A DNA stretch of 64,000 nt, taken from the NCBI RefSeq assembly GCF_023700005.1, contig NZ_JAMLJK010000005.1, positions 1 through 64,000 on the forward strand. Reading direction: 5' to 3'. Position numbers and translations under genes: made by a program. Every line of letters begins with the position of its first letter. Position 1 is the first letter of the stretch. Under the pieces are notes generated by a model. The model saw nothing but the letters and a program-made list of their open reading frames with translations, was not told the origin of the DNA and made no database searches. Below, one piece after another: positions 9,446 through 19,132 of the stretch. Source of the stretch: Larsenimonas rhizosphaerae. GTDB lineage: Bacteria > Pseudomonadota > Gammaproteobacteria > Pseudomonadales > Halomonadaceae.

Positions 9446-10183
9446 TTATTGAGAGAAATCATCATCACTGATATCCATGTTCCCGGAAGCAAACGGGTCT
9501 TCCGTCGCCTTGCCGTCATTGATGAGGAACTGACGGCGTTGCAGGTAGGCATCACGAATGAAGCTGTAGCGATCACCCTGCATCAGTTTTTCCTGCTCGA
9601 GGAGTGCCGCCCTGCCATTGACGACATCCACGGCTCGCAGGGAATAACGCACCTTGTCTTCCTCGACATGAGTCACAGGATCAAGATACCAGTTGACCGG
9701 GAAGCCGGCCGAATCACGCACCGTACTGGGCCCCAGAAATGGCCATACAATGTAGGGCCCCTGACCGACGCCCCAGGTGGCGAGCGTCTGACCGAAATCC
9801 TCGGGCTGCTGGTTCAGCCCCATTCGTGCGGCAGGATCCAGTATGCCGCCCAGTCCCAGCGTGGTATTCAACAGAAAACGTGATCCGGCCACGCCGGCAT
9901 CGGTCAGCTTCCACTGCAGGACACTGTTGAACAGATTGCCCAGCTCGCCAAGGTTGGAAAAGAAGTTGCCCACACCATCACGCACCGGCTCGGGGGTCAC
10001 ATACTTGTACCCCTGAGCGACAGGCTTGAGCGCATACCGGTCGAGCGTGTCATTGAAGGAGAACACGGCCCGGTTGTAGCCCTCCCAGGGGTCAGCCGGG
10101 TTCGACTGACCACCGGTACCGGCACATCCGGTCATGACGGCACCGGCCATGACAACGGCAATAACTGCGTTACTGGATCCCAT
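9446..10183 (-). CDS. mlaA: Outer-membrane lipoprotein of the Mla phospholipid transport system
   Basis: A 245-residue MlaA/VacJ lipoprotein. The N-terminal signal peptide ends in a lipobox (MTGCAG, Cys about 20). The family core follows: WEGYNRAVFSFNDTLDRY, the LLNTTLGLGGILDPA ridge, and GPYIVWPFLGPSTVRD. MlaA sits in the outer membrane and extracts mislocalised outer-leaflet phospholipids for return via MlaC and MlaFEDB. ATG 10183 has GGAAGGAAT upstream and gives the proper signal peptide. It is unlinked to mlaFEDCB here, as is common. OMPLA, the other asymmetry-repair enzyme, is encoded at 34.6 kb. The acidic C-terminal tail (ISDDDFSQ) is a small peculiarity. Confidence 0.93.
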   Translation of the reverse strand: MGSSNAVIAVVMAGAVMTGCAGTGGQSNPADPWEGYNRAVFSFNDTLDRYALKPVAQGYKYVTPEPVRDGVGNFFSNLGELGNLFNSVLQWKLTDAGVAGSRFLLNTTLGLGGILDPAARMGLNQQPEDFGQTLATWGVGQGPYIVWPFLGPSTVRDSAGFPVNWYLDPVTHVEEDKVRYSLRAVDVVNGRAALLEQEKLMQGDRYSFIRDAYLQRRQFLINDGKATEDPFASGNMDISDDDFSQ

Positions 10184-10312
10184 AATTATTCCTTCCACGT
10201 TGGTCCCGAGCAGGACCTGTCCCTTGTTCCCTGCGAAAATGCCAGGCGACACCCTCGAGGGCGACTACCTTACACCGCTCACCCGTCTGCTGCAGCATCG
10301 AGCTTGCACGAT

Positions 10313-13300
10313 TTATCCTGCCTGACCTTCGGTAATCTCCTTCCAGCGCCGTTCAAGACGCTTCGCGGAGACCGGCTCAAGAGTGCCAAGCTGTTGCGCA
10401 AACAGCGAAACGCGCAATTCCTCGATCCACCAACCAAAGTCTACTAGCTCTGTATCCGGTACGCCCTGCTGGAGTGCGCGAGACTGGCGATTGGCCAGGC
10501 GCTGTTCAAACGCATTGATCTCGTCCATCGCCAGCTGATCACGACGCAGTTCACGCGGCGCTTTCTCGAGGCGAATCAAGGTCGCCTCCATATACCGAGG
10601 ATAGTGTCGGAGCCATTCGCCTGAGTCGGTTATAAACCCACGGTAGACCAGTCGCGACATTTGCGCCTTGATATCGGCATACGTACGCGCCAGTTGAAGA
10701 TTGACCTGGCCCTTTAGCTGCTTGCTGACCTGCAGGTGTCCCTTGAGCGCCGGCTCGAGCTCACGAAGCAGTGTTTCCGCGACAGGCACCACCTCACTAC
10801 GGCCTGCCTCGATTCGCTCCCGCATGGCCTCGGCATCACGAGGCAGCGGATCGTATGCAAAAGCCTTGAGGAAGCTGGCATCGACCACATCGTTGATCAA
10901 ATCCCGCCGTGAGCCGACATTGGCAAACAGCAACACACACCGCTCAAGTCCGGTCAGCGATTTTGACAGGTAACGCACCTGCTCCGGCAAGGCCAGCATG
11001 GCCGCACGCTTTATGCCATGACGATGATGATAATCGGCCTTGGCCGGATGATCGTAAAGACTGACGCCCAGACTCGCCTGCTCATCCACCAGCGCCGGAT
11101 AAGCCTCCACGCGGATACCAGCCTGGTCCCGCACAAATGAAGCAGGCAGCGATTGCAGAGGGAAGGCATCGAGGCCGGTCTGTTCAAGATTATCACTGGC
11201 CAGTGCCCGGGTACTGAGCCGCGCCTGCTCGCTGAAACGACTTTCCAGCTCATCCGCGTCACGTCCCTCGCCCAGAAAGGAGCCATCGTGGGCTACTACC
11301 CGGATATTCATGATCAGGTGCGGTGGAAGCTGATCAGGCTGCCAGACATCCAGTGGCAGACGTACCCCGGTCTTTTGGCGCATGAATTCAGCCAGAGCGG
11401 CTGAAAGTGGCACATCCGCCGGCACCAGCGCTTCAAGCGCTGCATCTACCCAGTCGGGAATCGGTACAACCTGACGACGGTACTGCTTGGGGAGGGACTT
11501 CATCAGCGCGATCGCGCGATCCCGCAACAACCCAGGCACCAGCCACTCAAGCTGGGCTCGCGGCAACTGGGACAGCATGCTGGCCGGTACGGTAATGCTG
11601 ACACCATCATCCACGGCACCAGGTTCGAAATGATAACTCAGCGGGTAACGTACGCCGCCCAGATTCAGCTCGTCCGGATAGCGCTGTTCGGTCACTTCCT
11701 CGGCGTTGCGCGCCAGCAGGTAGGCCTTGTCCAGCATCAGAACCTGCGGGTCCTGCTGTTCGGCGTGGCGGCGCCACTTCTCGAAACTCTTGCCGTCCAC
11801 GACCTCCTCTGGCAGGCGGGCTTCGTAGAACTCGGCCAGTGTATCTTCGTCAACGAGAATATCGCGCTTGCGCGCTCGGTCCTCAAGGGCCTCCACTTCA
11901 TCAATCAGGGCTCGATTGTGTTCGAAGAAAAGACCCCGCGTCTGATACTGCCCTTCCACCAGTGCATGGCGAATGAAAATGGCGCGGCACTCTTCCGGAG
12001 CGATGGGGCCGTAATTGATACGACGACGACTGACCACCGGCAGGCCAAACAGTGTGACCTGCTCCAGAGCAATCACCTGCGCCCGCTTCATTTCCCAGTG
12101 CGGGTCGCTGTAGCTTCGCTTGACCAGATGACCGGCCATGGGCTCAACCCATTCCGGCTTGATTGCGGCCACTTCACGTGCATAAAGGCGCGACGTTTCC
12201 ATCAGTTCGCCAGCCATTACCCATTTCGGCGTCCGTTTGCCCAAACCGGAGCCTGGATGAATCACAAAACGCCGGTTGCGAGTTCCCTGGTACTCCCGCT
12301 GTTCATGCTTGAGACCAATATTGGACAGAAGGCCTGCCAATAGCGCCCGGTGCAGCTGCTCCCCCTCGGCAGGCGTCGCATCAAGCTCAAGCCCCATCTC
12401 ACCGATCAGCTGACGCAGCTGTCGGAACGTATCGTGCCACTCGCGCAGCCGGATGTAATTCAGGTAGTTATCACGACACCATCGGCGCAATCCGCTGCCC
12501 GACCGCTCGGAACGCGCCTCGTCAAATCCCTTCCACAGATTGAGCCAGGCAACAAAGTCCGAGTCCGGGTCCTGCCACTGGCGGTGCTTTTGATCTGCCG
12601 CCTCACGCTTGTCAGCCGGGCGCTCCCGCGGGTCCTGCACGCTCAGGGCACTGACCACAATCAATGTTTCACGCACGCTACCCAGCGGGCCGGCCGCCAC
12701 GATCATCGCAGCCAGACGCGGATCGATCGGCAGCCTGGCCAGTTGACGTCCCTGATCGGTCAATCGGTGACGTTCATCGACAGCCCCCAGCTCGAACAGC
12801 AGGCGAAAGCCATCGCTGATGAATCGCTGGCCGGGTGGATCCACAAACGGAAACTCGGCAATGTCTCCAAGTTTCAGGGCCAGCATCGACAGGATGACCG
12901 AGGCCAGGTTGGTTCGCTGGATTTCAGGCTCGGTAAATGCCGGCCGCGATAGAAAGTCCTCTTCACTGTAAAGACGTATGCATACACCATCGGCGATTCG
13001 GCCGCAGCGTCCCTTGCGCTGGTTGGCACTGGCCTGACTGACCGGCTCCACCGGCAGCCGCTGCACCTTGGCCCGGTAACTGTAGCGACTGATACGCACC
13101 AGCCCCGGATCAATGACATATCGGATGCCGGGTACGGTCAGTGACGTTTCGGCCACGTTGGTCGATAGCACAATGCGGCGGCCGGTATGCGAGGAAAAAA
13201 CCCGGTTCTGCTCGCTGTTGGACAGCCGCGCATACAGCGGCAGGACTTCAGTATCACGCAGTCCGGCCCGCCTCAGCGTATCTGCGGTTTCCCGAATCTC

Positions 13301-14254
13301 TCGCTCCCCCGGCAGGAAGATCAGTATATCCCGGGGGCCGGTATACCAGTGGTTTGCCCGCTCGATGGTATCGATTTCTTCCACCGCCCGAACAATGCCC
13401 TGCTGAAGTGTCAGGTCATCCTCCCCCTCTTCATCACGTACCAGTGGCCTATACAGCGTCTCGACCGGGTAGGTTCGACCGGAGACTTCTACCACGGGAG
13501 CATCGTTGAAATGGCTGGAAAACCTTTCTACATCGATGGTCGCGGAGGTAATGATGACTTTCAGGTCCGGCCGGCGCGCGGTCAGACGCTTTAAATACCC
13601 CAGCAGGAAATCAATATTGAGGCTGCGTTCATGAGCTTCATCAATGATGATGGCCTCGTAACGGGACAACCAGGGGTCATGCCGGGTTTCTGCCAGCAGT
13701 ATCCCATCGGTCATCAACTTGACCAGCGTGGTATCGGTGGTCGTATCCGTAAAGCGCACCTGATAGCCGACAGCACCGCCCAGCGGCACCTGAAGCTCTT
13801 CAGCCAGACGCGTCGCGACCGAGCGGGCTGCCAGCCGACGCGGCTGGGTATGACCGATCAGACCTCGCTGCCCAAGCCCGAGCTCAAGACACATCTTGGG
13901 CAGCTGCGTGGTCTTGCCGGAACCGGTTTCACCGGCAATCACCACCACCTGATGGTCGGCAATCGCCTGCCGAATGGTGTCCCGCTTTTCTGCCACCGGG
14001 AGCTCCGGCGGATAGTCGAGGACAAGGGGCTGTGCCTGACGACGCGCACGTTGCGAGGCGGACGCGTCTATCCGGCGCTCGATATCGTCAAGCGCCTGAT
14101 CAATCGGCTTGCCTTCGGCCAGCCGGCGCTTGAGCCTATCGAGCCGACGCGCGAGGGCGCCGGCATCACTGCGCATGCAGTCATCGAGTTGACGAAGCAG
14201 AGCCTTCCGGCGTGCGGAGGCATCCTGTACAGGTGTAGTCAAAGGAGGTACCAC
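10313..14254 (-). CDS. hrpA: ATP-dependent RNA helicase HrpA
   Basis: A 1313-residue DEAH/RHA helicase, close to E. coli HrpA (1300). An N-terminal helix-rich region (1-85) precedes the RecA1 core with Walker A GETGSGKTTQLPK, DEAH (IIIDEAHERSLNIDF) and SATID. RecA2 follows with the TNVAETSLTVPGI and QRKGRCGRI motifs, then the winged-helix/ratchet/OB-fold region and the long C-terminal DUF3418 segment typical of HrpA. HrpA rescues stalled ribosomes on mRNA and acts in mRNA processing. The start at 14254 is GTG with a poor ribosome site, so the exact N-terminus is uncertain. It appears to be a single-gene transcription unit. Confidence 0.94.
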   Translation of the reverse strand: MVPPLTTPVQDASARRKALLRQLDDCMRSDAGALARRLDRLKRRLAEGKPIDQALDDIERRIDASASQRARRQAQPLVLDYPPELPVAEKRDTIRQAIADHQVVVIAGETGSGKTTQLPKMCLELGLGQRGLIGHTQPRRLAARSVATRLAEELQVPLGGAVGYQVRFTDTTTDTTLVKLMTDGILLAETRHDPWLSRYEAIIIDEAHERSLNIDFLLGYLKRLTARRPDLKVIITSATIDVERFSSHFNDAPVVEVSGRTYPVETLYRPLVRDEEGEDDLTLQQGIVRAVEEIDTIERANHWYTGPRDILIFLPGEREIRETADTLRRAGLRDTEVLPLYARLSNSEQNRVFSSHTGRRIVLSTNVAETSLTVPGIRYVIDPGLVRISRYSYRAKVQRLPVEPVSQASANQRKGRCGRIADGVCIRLYSEEDFLSRPAFTEPEIQRTNLASVILSMLALKLGDIAEFPFVDPPGQRFISDGFRLLFELGAVDERHRLTDQGRQLARLPIDPRLAAMIVAAGPLGSVRETLIVVSALSVQDPRERPADKREAADQKHRQWQDPDSDFVAWLNLWKGFDEARSERSGSGLRRWCRDNYLNYIRLREWHDTFRQLRQLIGEMGLELDATPAEGEQLHRALLAGLLSNIGLKHEQREYQGTRNRRFVIHPGSGLGKRTPKWVMAGELMETSRLYAREVAAIKPEWVEPMAGHLVKRSYSDPHWEMKRAQVIALEQVTLFGLPVVSRRRINYGPIAPEECRAIFIRHALVEGQYQTRGLFFEHNRALIDEVEALEDRARKRDILVDEDTLAEFYEARLPEEVVDGKSFEKWRRHAEQQDPQVLMLDKAYLLARNAEEVTEQRYPDELNLGGVRYPLSYHFEPGAVDDGVSITVPASMLSQLPRAQLEWLVPGLLRDRAIALMKSLPKQYRRQVVPIPDWVDAALEALVPADVPLSAALAEFMRQKTGVRLPLDVWQPDQLPPHLIMNIRVVAHDGSFLGEGRDADELESRFSEQARLSTRALASDNLEQTGLDAFPLQSLPASFVRDQAGIRVEAYPALVDEQASLGVSLYDHPAKADYHHRHGIKRAAMLALPEQVRYLSKSLTGLERCVLLFANVGSRRDLINDVVDASFLKAFAYDPLPRDAEAMRERIEAGRSEVVPVAETLLRELEPALKGHLQVSKQLKGQVNLQLARTYADIKAQMSRLVYRGFITDSGEWLRHYPRYMEATLIRLEKAPRELRRDQLAMDEINAFEQRLANRQSRALQQGVPDTELVDFGWWIEELRVSLFAQQLGTLEPVSAKRLERRWKEITEGQAG

Positions 14255-14374
14255 GTATTGGGTAAGTCATGATGGCGCCTTCACCGGCACTCAGGTCGGA
14301 AGCGGCCAGAATAATGGGCGTATTGTAGCGGCTGTCAGGGCAGCGTCCACCCTGGCGGCAGACGCTACCCCAGG

Positions 14375-16024
14375 TCAGGCAGCCTGATCGTCGCGCAATT
14401 TGCGACGCAGCACCTTGCCGACGTTGCTCTTCGGAAGCTCATCGCGGAACTCGATCTGCCGCGGCGTCTTGTAGCTGGTGAGGTGCTTCTTGCACCATGC
14501 ACGCAATGTGTCCTGATCAAGGGCGGGATTGCTGCTGACCACAAAGGCCTTGAGCATTTCGCCACTGTCTTCATGAGCCACGCCCACCACAGCGGCTTCC
14601 ACGACATCGGGATGTGAGGCCAGTACTTCCTCCACTTCCGTCGGGTACACATTGAAACCGGATACGATCACCATATCCTTCTTGCGATCGACAATACGTA
14701 CCACACCATCCTCTTCCAGTACGGCAATGTCGCCTGTCAGCACCCAGCCATCGCAGATGGTGCCGTCAGTCGCCTCGGCATTCTTCCAGTACCCCTTCAT
14801 CACCTGCGGCCCTCTGACGCACAGCTCCCCCGGTGACTTGCGAGGCTGCGGCTGCCCCTCATCGTCAATCACCTTCAGGGAAGTACCGGCCACCGGCCGG
14901 CCAATGGAGCCCAATCGAACATCATCCGGAGGATTGACGCATACCACCGGGGACGTTTCCGTCATGCCATAGCCTTCCAGCACATCACAGCCGGTTATCT
15001 GCTTCCATTGGCCGGCTGTTTCCCGGGAAAGCGCCATGCCACCTGAAATGGTCAGTTTCAATGCTGAAAAATCCAGCGACCTGAATGCATCCTGTTTCAG
15101 CAGGCCTGAAAACAGGGTATTCAGCCCGACAAAAACACTGAATCGATGGCGCTTGAGCGTGGCGATGAACCCCTTCATGTCCCGCGGATTGGGAATAAAC
15201 ACACTGTGATTACCGGTCCAGCAACAGAACATGCAATTCACGGTAAAGGTGTAGATATGGTAGACCGGCAAGGGAGCAATCACGATCTCATTGCCTCGCC
15301 CGATCGCTCCCTTGAGCACTTGAGCCGTCTGCAGCATGTTGGCGATCAGATTGGTATGGGTCAGCATCGCGCCCTTGGGCTTGCCGGTCGTGCCTCCTGT
15401 ATACTGCAGTACGGCCAGCTCATCTAGTGCGGGCTTGTGCCGCTCATAGGCAGGCGAGGTCGCCAGCACGTCACGCATCGATACGGCCTCCGGCAGGTGA
15501 TAGTCAGGCACCAGCCGCTTCAGATAACGCGCCCCCAGATTATAAACCCATCGTCTGGGCGCATCATGCAGGTCAGCCACATCCGTTATCACGACCCGTG
15601 TAATACCGGTATGAGGCAGGGCCACGGCCACCCGATCAGCCATGTGAGACAGCACCAGCACCCCTTTCACACCGGCGTCATTGAACTGACTGACCATCTC
15701 CTCGGCGGTGTAGAGGGGGTTGGTATTGACCACGACCATCCCCGCCCGCATCGCCCCGAATACCGCCACCGGATACTGAAGCAGGTTGGGCAATACAATG
15801 GCAAAGCGATCACCGCGGTCCAGGCCACTGTGATGCACAAGCCAGGCGGCAAAGCGGTCAGCATATTCATCCAGCGCCTTGTAGCTGAGCGTTTGCCCCA
15901 TGCAGGAAAAGGCTGTGCGGTCATGGTAACGCTCGCAGGCTTCATCAATGACGGCCAGCACCGAGTCATAACGTTCAAGGTGCTCCAGCGGCTCACCTTC
16001 CAGTAACCACGAGGGAGTATTCAT
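14375..16024 (-). CDS. fadD: Long-chain fatty-acid-CoA ligase
   Basis: A 549-residue member of the acyl-adenylate-forming superfamily. It activates long-chain fatty acids to acyl-CoA with ATP and CoA for beta-oxidation. Motifs in order: the P-loop-like YTGGTTGKPKGAMLTH (about residues 208-223), the GYGMTETSP adenylate motif, the TGD motif (GWVLTGDIA), and the FACS hinge RKKDMVIVSGFNVYP. The C-terminal catalytic Lys is in NVGKVLRRKLR. Length is slightly shorter than E. coli FadD (561). The ATG at 16024 overlaps the stop of a small upstream ORF by 4 bp (ATGA), suggesting translational coupling. Specificity for long-chain acids is inferred from overall similarity. Confidence 0.9.
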   Translation of the reverse strand: MNTPSWLLEGEPLEHLERYDSVLAVIDEACERYHDRTAFSCMGQTLSYKALDEYADRFAAWLVHHSGLDRGDRFAIVLPNLLQYPVAVFGAMRAGMVVVNTNPLYTAEEMVSQFNDAGVKGVLVLSHMADRVAVALPHTGITRVVITDVADLHDAPRRWVYNLGARYLKRLVPDYHLPEAVSMRDVLATSPAYERHKPALDELAVLQYTGGTTGKPKGAMLTHTNLIANMLQTAQVLKGAIGRGNEIVIAPLPVYHIYTFTVNCMFCCWTGNHSVFIPNPRDMKGFIATLKRHRFSVFVGLNTLFSGLLKQDAFRSLDFSALKLTISGGMALSRETAGQWKQITGCDVLEGYGMTETSPVVCVNPPDDVRLGSIGRPVAGTSLKVIDDEGQPQPRKSPGELCVRGPQVMKGYWKNAEATDGTICDGWVLTGDIAVLEEDGVVRIVDRKKDMVIVSGFNVYPTEVEEVLASHPDVVEAAVVGVAHEDSGEMLKAFVVSSNPALDQDTLRAWCKKHLTSYKTPRQIEFRDELPKSNVGKVLRRKLRDDQAA

Positions 16025-16230
16025 GAATAGTTCCTTGTTCTGACCCGGGCCCGGTCATACGCGCCGGCGAATAAAAGGTATGCCATGCTATCACTATCGG
16101 TCGGCAGGCCTCGATATTTGCCTGCAAAAACACCACCTTGGTCGAGTACGCTGTCGTAGACAAGGCAGCGCAGCCCGGCATAGCAATCGCCTTCACCGCA
16201 GATTAGTCTGTGCTTACATTGATACGCCAT
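16021..16230 (-). CDS. Small cysteine-rich protein coupled to fadD
   Basis: A 69-residue ORF that I do not recognise. Five cysteines cluster in the first third (QCKHRLICGEGDC then GLRCLVYD would need 4-5 for a metal or disulfide site), followed by a tail rich in Tyr, Asp and Arg. Support for it being real: ATG 16230 is preceded by AAGGGG at good spacing, and its TGA overlaps the fadD ATG as ATGA, a typical coupled arrangement. Against it: it fills most of the 219-bp divergent gap to cysK, leaving only 13 bp between starts. The function is unknown; a small zinc-binding or redox protein is conceivable. Confidence 0.5.
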   Translation of the reverse strand: MAYQCKHRLICGEGDCYAGLRCLVYDSVLDQGGVFAGKYRGLPTDSDSMAYLLFAGAYDRARVRTRNYS

Positions 16231-16243
16231 AGGACACCCCTTG

Positions 16244-17203
16244 ATGAGTGCTGTATATACGGACAACTCCCGGACCATCGGTCAGACACCCCTGGTCAAA
16301 ATCAACCGGCTGACCAGCCACCCCAGACTGTTCGCCAAGATCGAAGCCAGAAATCCGGCCATGTCCGTCAAATGCCGTATTGGTGCCAGCATGGTGTGGG
16401 ACGCCGAAAAACGTGGCGTACTACGCCCCGGCATGGAAATCATCGAGCCCACCTCGGGCAATACCGGTATTGCACTGGCCTTCGTCGGCGCGTCTCGTGG
16501 CTACCCGGTGACACTGACCATGCCCTCCTCGATGAGCATGGAACGTCGTCAGGTCCTGATGGCCCTGGGCGCCACCCTTGTGCTGACCGAGCCCGCCAAA
16601 GGCATGAAGGGCGCGGTGGATCGGGCAAGGGAAATTCACGATGCCGATCCCGAGCGCTACTTCATGCCGCAGCAGTTCAATAACCCGGCCAACCCGGCCA
16701 TACATATCGAAACCACCGGGCCGGAACTCTGGGATGCCCTTGATGGCAACATTGACGCGCTTGTTGCTGGTGTTGGCACCGGCGGCACCCTGAGCGGCAT
16801 TTCGCAATACTTCGAACACCATCGTCAGCATCCCCTGCACAGTGTAGCCGTGGAACCGGCCGAATCACCGATCATCACCCAGCACATGAACAGTGAGACC
16901 ATCTCGCCGGCACCACACAAGATTCAGGGTATCGGGGCAAACTTTATTCCCGGCAATCTGGACATGTCGATTGTCGATCAGGTAGCAACCGTCAGCAGTG
17001 AAGATGCCATGGCCATGGCACGGCGCATCATGAAAGAGGAAGGTATTCTCTGCGGCATTTCCTGTGGGGCAGCCATGGTGGCTGCCCTGAGGCTCGCCGA
17101 TGATCCGGCCTGGGCTGATCGCACCATCGTCGTCATCCTGCCGGACAGCGGGGAACGCTACCTTTCGAGCCCGATGTTTGAAGGCATGTTTGACGACGCC
17201 TGA
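16244..17203 (+). CDS. cysK: Cysteine synthase A (O-acetylserine sulfhydrylase)
   Basis: A 319-residue PLP enzyme forming cysteine from O-acetylserine and sulfide. The Schiff-base Lys43 lies in MSVKCRIG. The substrate-binding TSGNTG loop and the PLP-phosphate loop GTGGTLSG are intact. The stretch MSMERRQVLMALGA and the C-terminal ERYLSSPMF are CysK-like rather than CysM-like. The start is ATG 16244 with AGGA upstream; a TTG immediately before it is in frame. It is the last step of the sulfate assimilation pathway whose CysH and CysB are encoded 12 kb to the left. It could be under CysB control, but no site was identified. Confidence 0.92.
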   Translation: MSAVYTDNSRTIGQTPLVKINRLTSHPRLFAKIEARNPAMSVKCRIGASMVWDAEKRGVLRPGMEIIEPTSGNTGIALAFVGASRGYPVTLTMPSSMSMERRQVLMALGATLVLTEPAKGMKGAVDRAREIHDADPERYFMPQQFNNPANPAIHIETTGPELWDALDGNIDALVAGVGTGGTLSGISQYFEHHRQHPLHSVAVEPAESPIITQHMNSETISPAPHKIQGIGANFIPGNLDMSIVDQVATVSSEDAMAMARRIMKEEGILCGISCGAAMVAALRLADDPAWADRTIVVILPDSGERYLSSPMFEGMFDDA

Positions 17204-17221
17204 TACCTGACAGCCCCTTCA

Positions 17222-17259
17222 GATGACACAACGCGGCCCACGGGCCGCGTTGTGTCATC
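17222..17259. terminator. Bidirectional hairpin between cysK and the VWA gene
   Basis: A perfect 18-bp inverted repeat (17222-17239 with 17242-17259) between two convergent genes. The stem is very stable, but neither side has a clear U-tract. It is probably a terminator or a transcript-end stabiliser. Confidence 0.7.
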
Positions 17260-17271
17260 CAGCATCAGGCA

Positions 17272-19104
17272 TCAGCTGTCTTCATCAGACCCCAGATGCG
17301 GCTCACGCCGCTGCGTCCGGCGACGGCGATTTACCGCAGCCCTGCGCCACAACAGCAACAGCAGTGCAGCAGCAGCCACTGCCCAGACCCAGGGCATGGC
17401 GGCATAATGCTTCAACACCGGTGCCAGGGTCTGCCATTTCTGCCCCGCCAGGGCCAGCCAGCCCTGCAGATTATCCGGAGTACCTGCATCGGCCTCGGGA
17501 GCACGCTCAGGCATGTCACTGGCCGTGATGTCCCCGCGAGACTGCGCATCGTTCAACGCGGAATCAGAATCCGGATTGAGCAGCACATCCGGCAAGTCAA
17601 TGGTGCGCTGCGCATTGCCAATATCCACGGTTGCCTGCAGGTGTACCGGTACGGTCTGCGGCGGAATATCAGCCGGCAGCGTAACGCGCCATTCACGTGG
17701 AGCTGCAGGTGTTACCGTCAGGGGCTCACCCTGCAGACTGGCCATGACGCGCGCCGTATCATGATTCAGATCGGCCTTGACGGCCTGGACGCGAATAACC
17801 CCTTCACGCGCATCAAGTGAAGCGCTCAGGGCCGGCACGACATTGACACTCTTTACTCGCAGGCGTTGCAGGTCTTCCCCCTCTGCCAGCAGTCTCAGCC
17901 GGGCATTTCCCAGCTGACTCACACCGTCCAGTCGCCCCTGGTAGTGGCCATTATCATCGCGACTTTCGAGTTCGGTATTTGCCAGTACCTTGCCCTGATT
18001 ACTGACCAGACTGGCACGCATCGACAGAGGAGCCACGCCGACATCACCGGCGCGTACCGTGTCACCGTTGCTTTCAAGCCAGGCATCCAGTGACCGCGGA
18101 AAATACTGGTACAGCGTAGGAGTCCCGGTATCGACCTGCAGTCGCAACCCGGAATCGATCATGATACGGCTGCCCGGGGCCAGACTACCCTCCACCTTCC
18201 ACATACCGGGCATGGGAGATGGCAGAGTGACCAGGTCGAACCGGTCACTGGTCTGCCAAAGCGCCTCCCCGGGCGCATCCGCCGTCAACTGCTGCCCATC
18301 AGGGCCCACCAGCCGCAAGGGCGAAGCCCCTTCCTCATGAAAAAGCAGGGCGCGGACGCTATCCACGCGATTATCCAGCCGGAAGCGACCCTGCGTCAGC
18401 GGCACCTGCTGAAACGGAGCTACCTGGGAAAGTACATCAAGAAAGGAGCGGGTCAGAGCCGCCGAGGTATCTGCAACGCTTGCCAGCCCACCCGTCTGCT
18501 GGGACAGCGTGGTCAGCAGTGCTCGGTCGGTGTGATCCGACAGGGCAATGGTATCCACCACAATGCCACGACGCACGAATTCCGGTACAAGCTCGTTCAA
18601 CAGCCGATCCCGGGACGCCTGGTCGCGGGCAGTCTTGTCACCGGTAGAAGGCGATGGCAGATCCACCATGCCGTCGGTCAGCAGAATCACGTGAACGGGC
18701 CCCTGCCCGGAGCGGGCGCCCTGCAGGGCATGGGAAAGCCCCTGCTCGATATCGGTAAACTGCTGATAGCGTGTCAGTGCGGGCAGCGCATCAATGACGG
18801 AAGCCCGCCATGCACTGTCGGCTGACGCCATCGGCACCGGATTGTCCACCCGGCTGCCGAAGGTCCAGAGCCCGCCGCGGGCATCAGCGGGCAGCAAGGC
18901 ACTCCAGAGCATGATACCGCTGGCCCGAAGGTTACGCGGATCATTGGCCTTCATGCTGCCTGATACATCGACCAGCAACCGAACGGAGGGGGGACCGGGC
19001 GTGGAATCAGCCATCGCCGCCGGCCCCACGGTCAGCAGAAGCATCATCCCCAGCAGGACCATCGTCAATATGCCGGGGCTGCGCCTGTCTCGACGAATAT
19101 TCAT
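17272..19104 (-). CDS. Signal-peptide VWA-domain protein with C-terminal membrane anchor
   Basis: A 610-residue envelope protein. A signal peptide or N-terminal anchor covers about residues 1-33. A von Willebrand A domain follows with an intact MIDAS (DVSGS, later TDG and SDH positions). A long beta-rich region comes next, resembling the Ig-like modules seen in such proteins, and then a C-terminal transmembrane helix (AVAAAALLLLLW) with a basic cytoplasmic tail. The likely topology is periplasmic. The role is unknown; MIDAS VWA proteins bind partner proteins through divalent metal. ATG 19104 follows AGGGAG. It lies 28 bp downstream of a small membrane protein gene, probably an operon. I do not recognise a named homologue. 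Confidence 0.82.
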   Translation of the reverse strand: MNIRRDRRSPGILTMVLLGMMLLLTVGPAAMADSTPGPPSVRLLVDVSGSMKANDPRNLRASGIMLWSALLPADARGGLWTFGSRVDNPVPMASADSAWRASVIDALPALTRYQQFTDIEQGLSHALQGARSGQGPVHVILLTDGMVDLPSPSTGDKTARDQASRDRLLNELVPEFVRRGIVVDTIALSDHTDRALLTTLSQQTGGLASVADTSAALTRSFLDVLSQVAPFQQVPLTQGRFRLDNRVDSVRALLFHEEGASPLRLVGPDGQQLTADAPGEALWQTSDRFDLVTLPSPMPGMWKVEGSLAPGSRIMIDSGLRLQVDTGTPTLYQYFPRSLDAWLESNGDTVRAGDVGVAPLSMRASLVSNQGKVLANTELESRDDNGHYQGRLDGVSQLGNARLRLLAEGEDLQRLRVKSVNVVPALSASLDAREGVIRVQAVKADLNHDTARVMASLQGEPLTVTPAAPREWRVTLPADIPPQTVPVHLQATVDIGNAQRTIDLPDVLLNPDSDSALNDAQSRGDITASDMPERAPEADAGTPDNLQGWLALAGQKWQTLAPVLKHYAAMPWVWAVAAAALLLLLWRRAAVNRRRRTQRREPHLGSDEDS

Positions 19105-19132
19105 ACATTCTCCCTGCATGGGTGGCGAGCTC

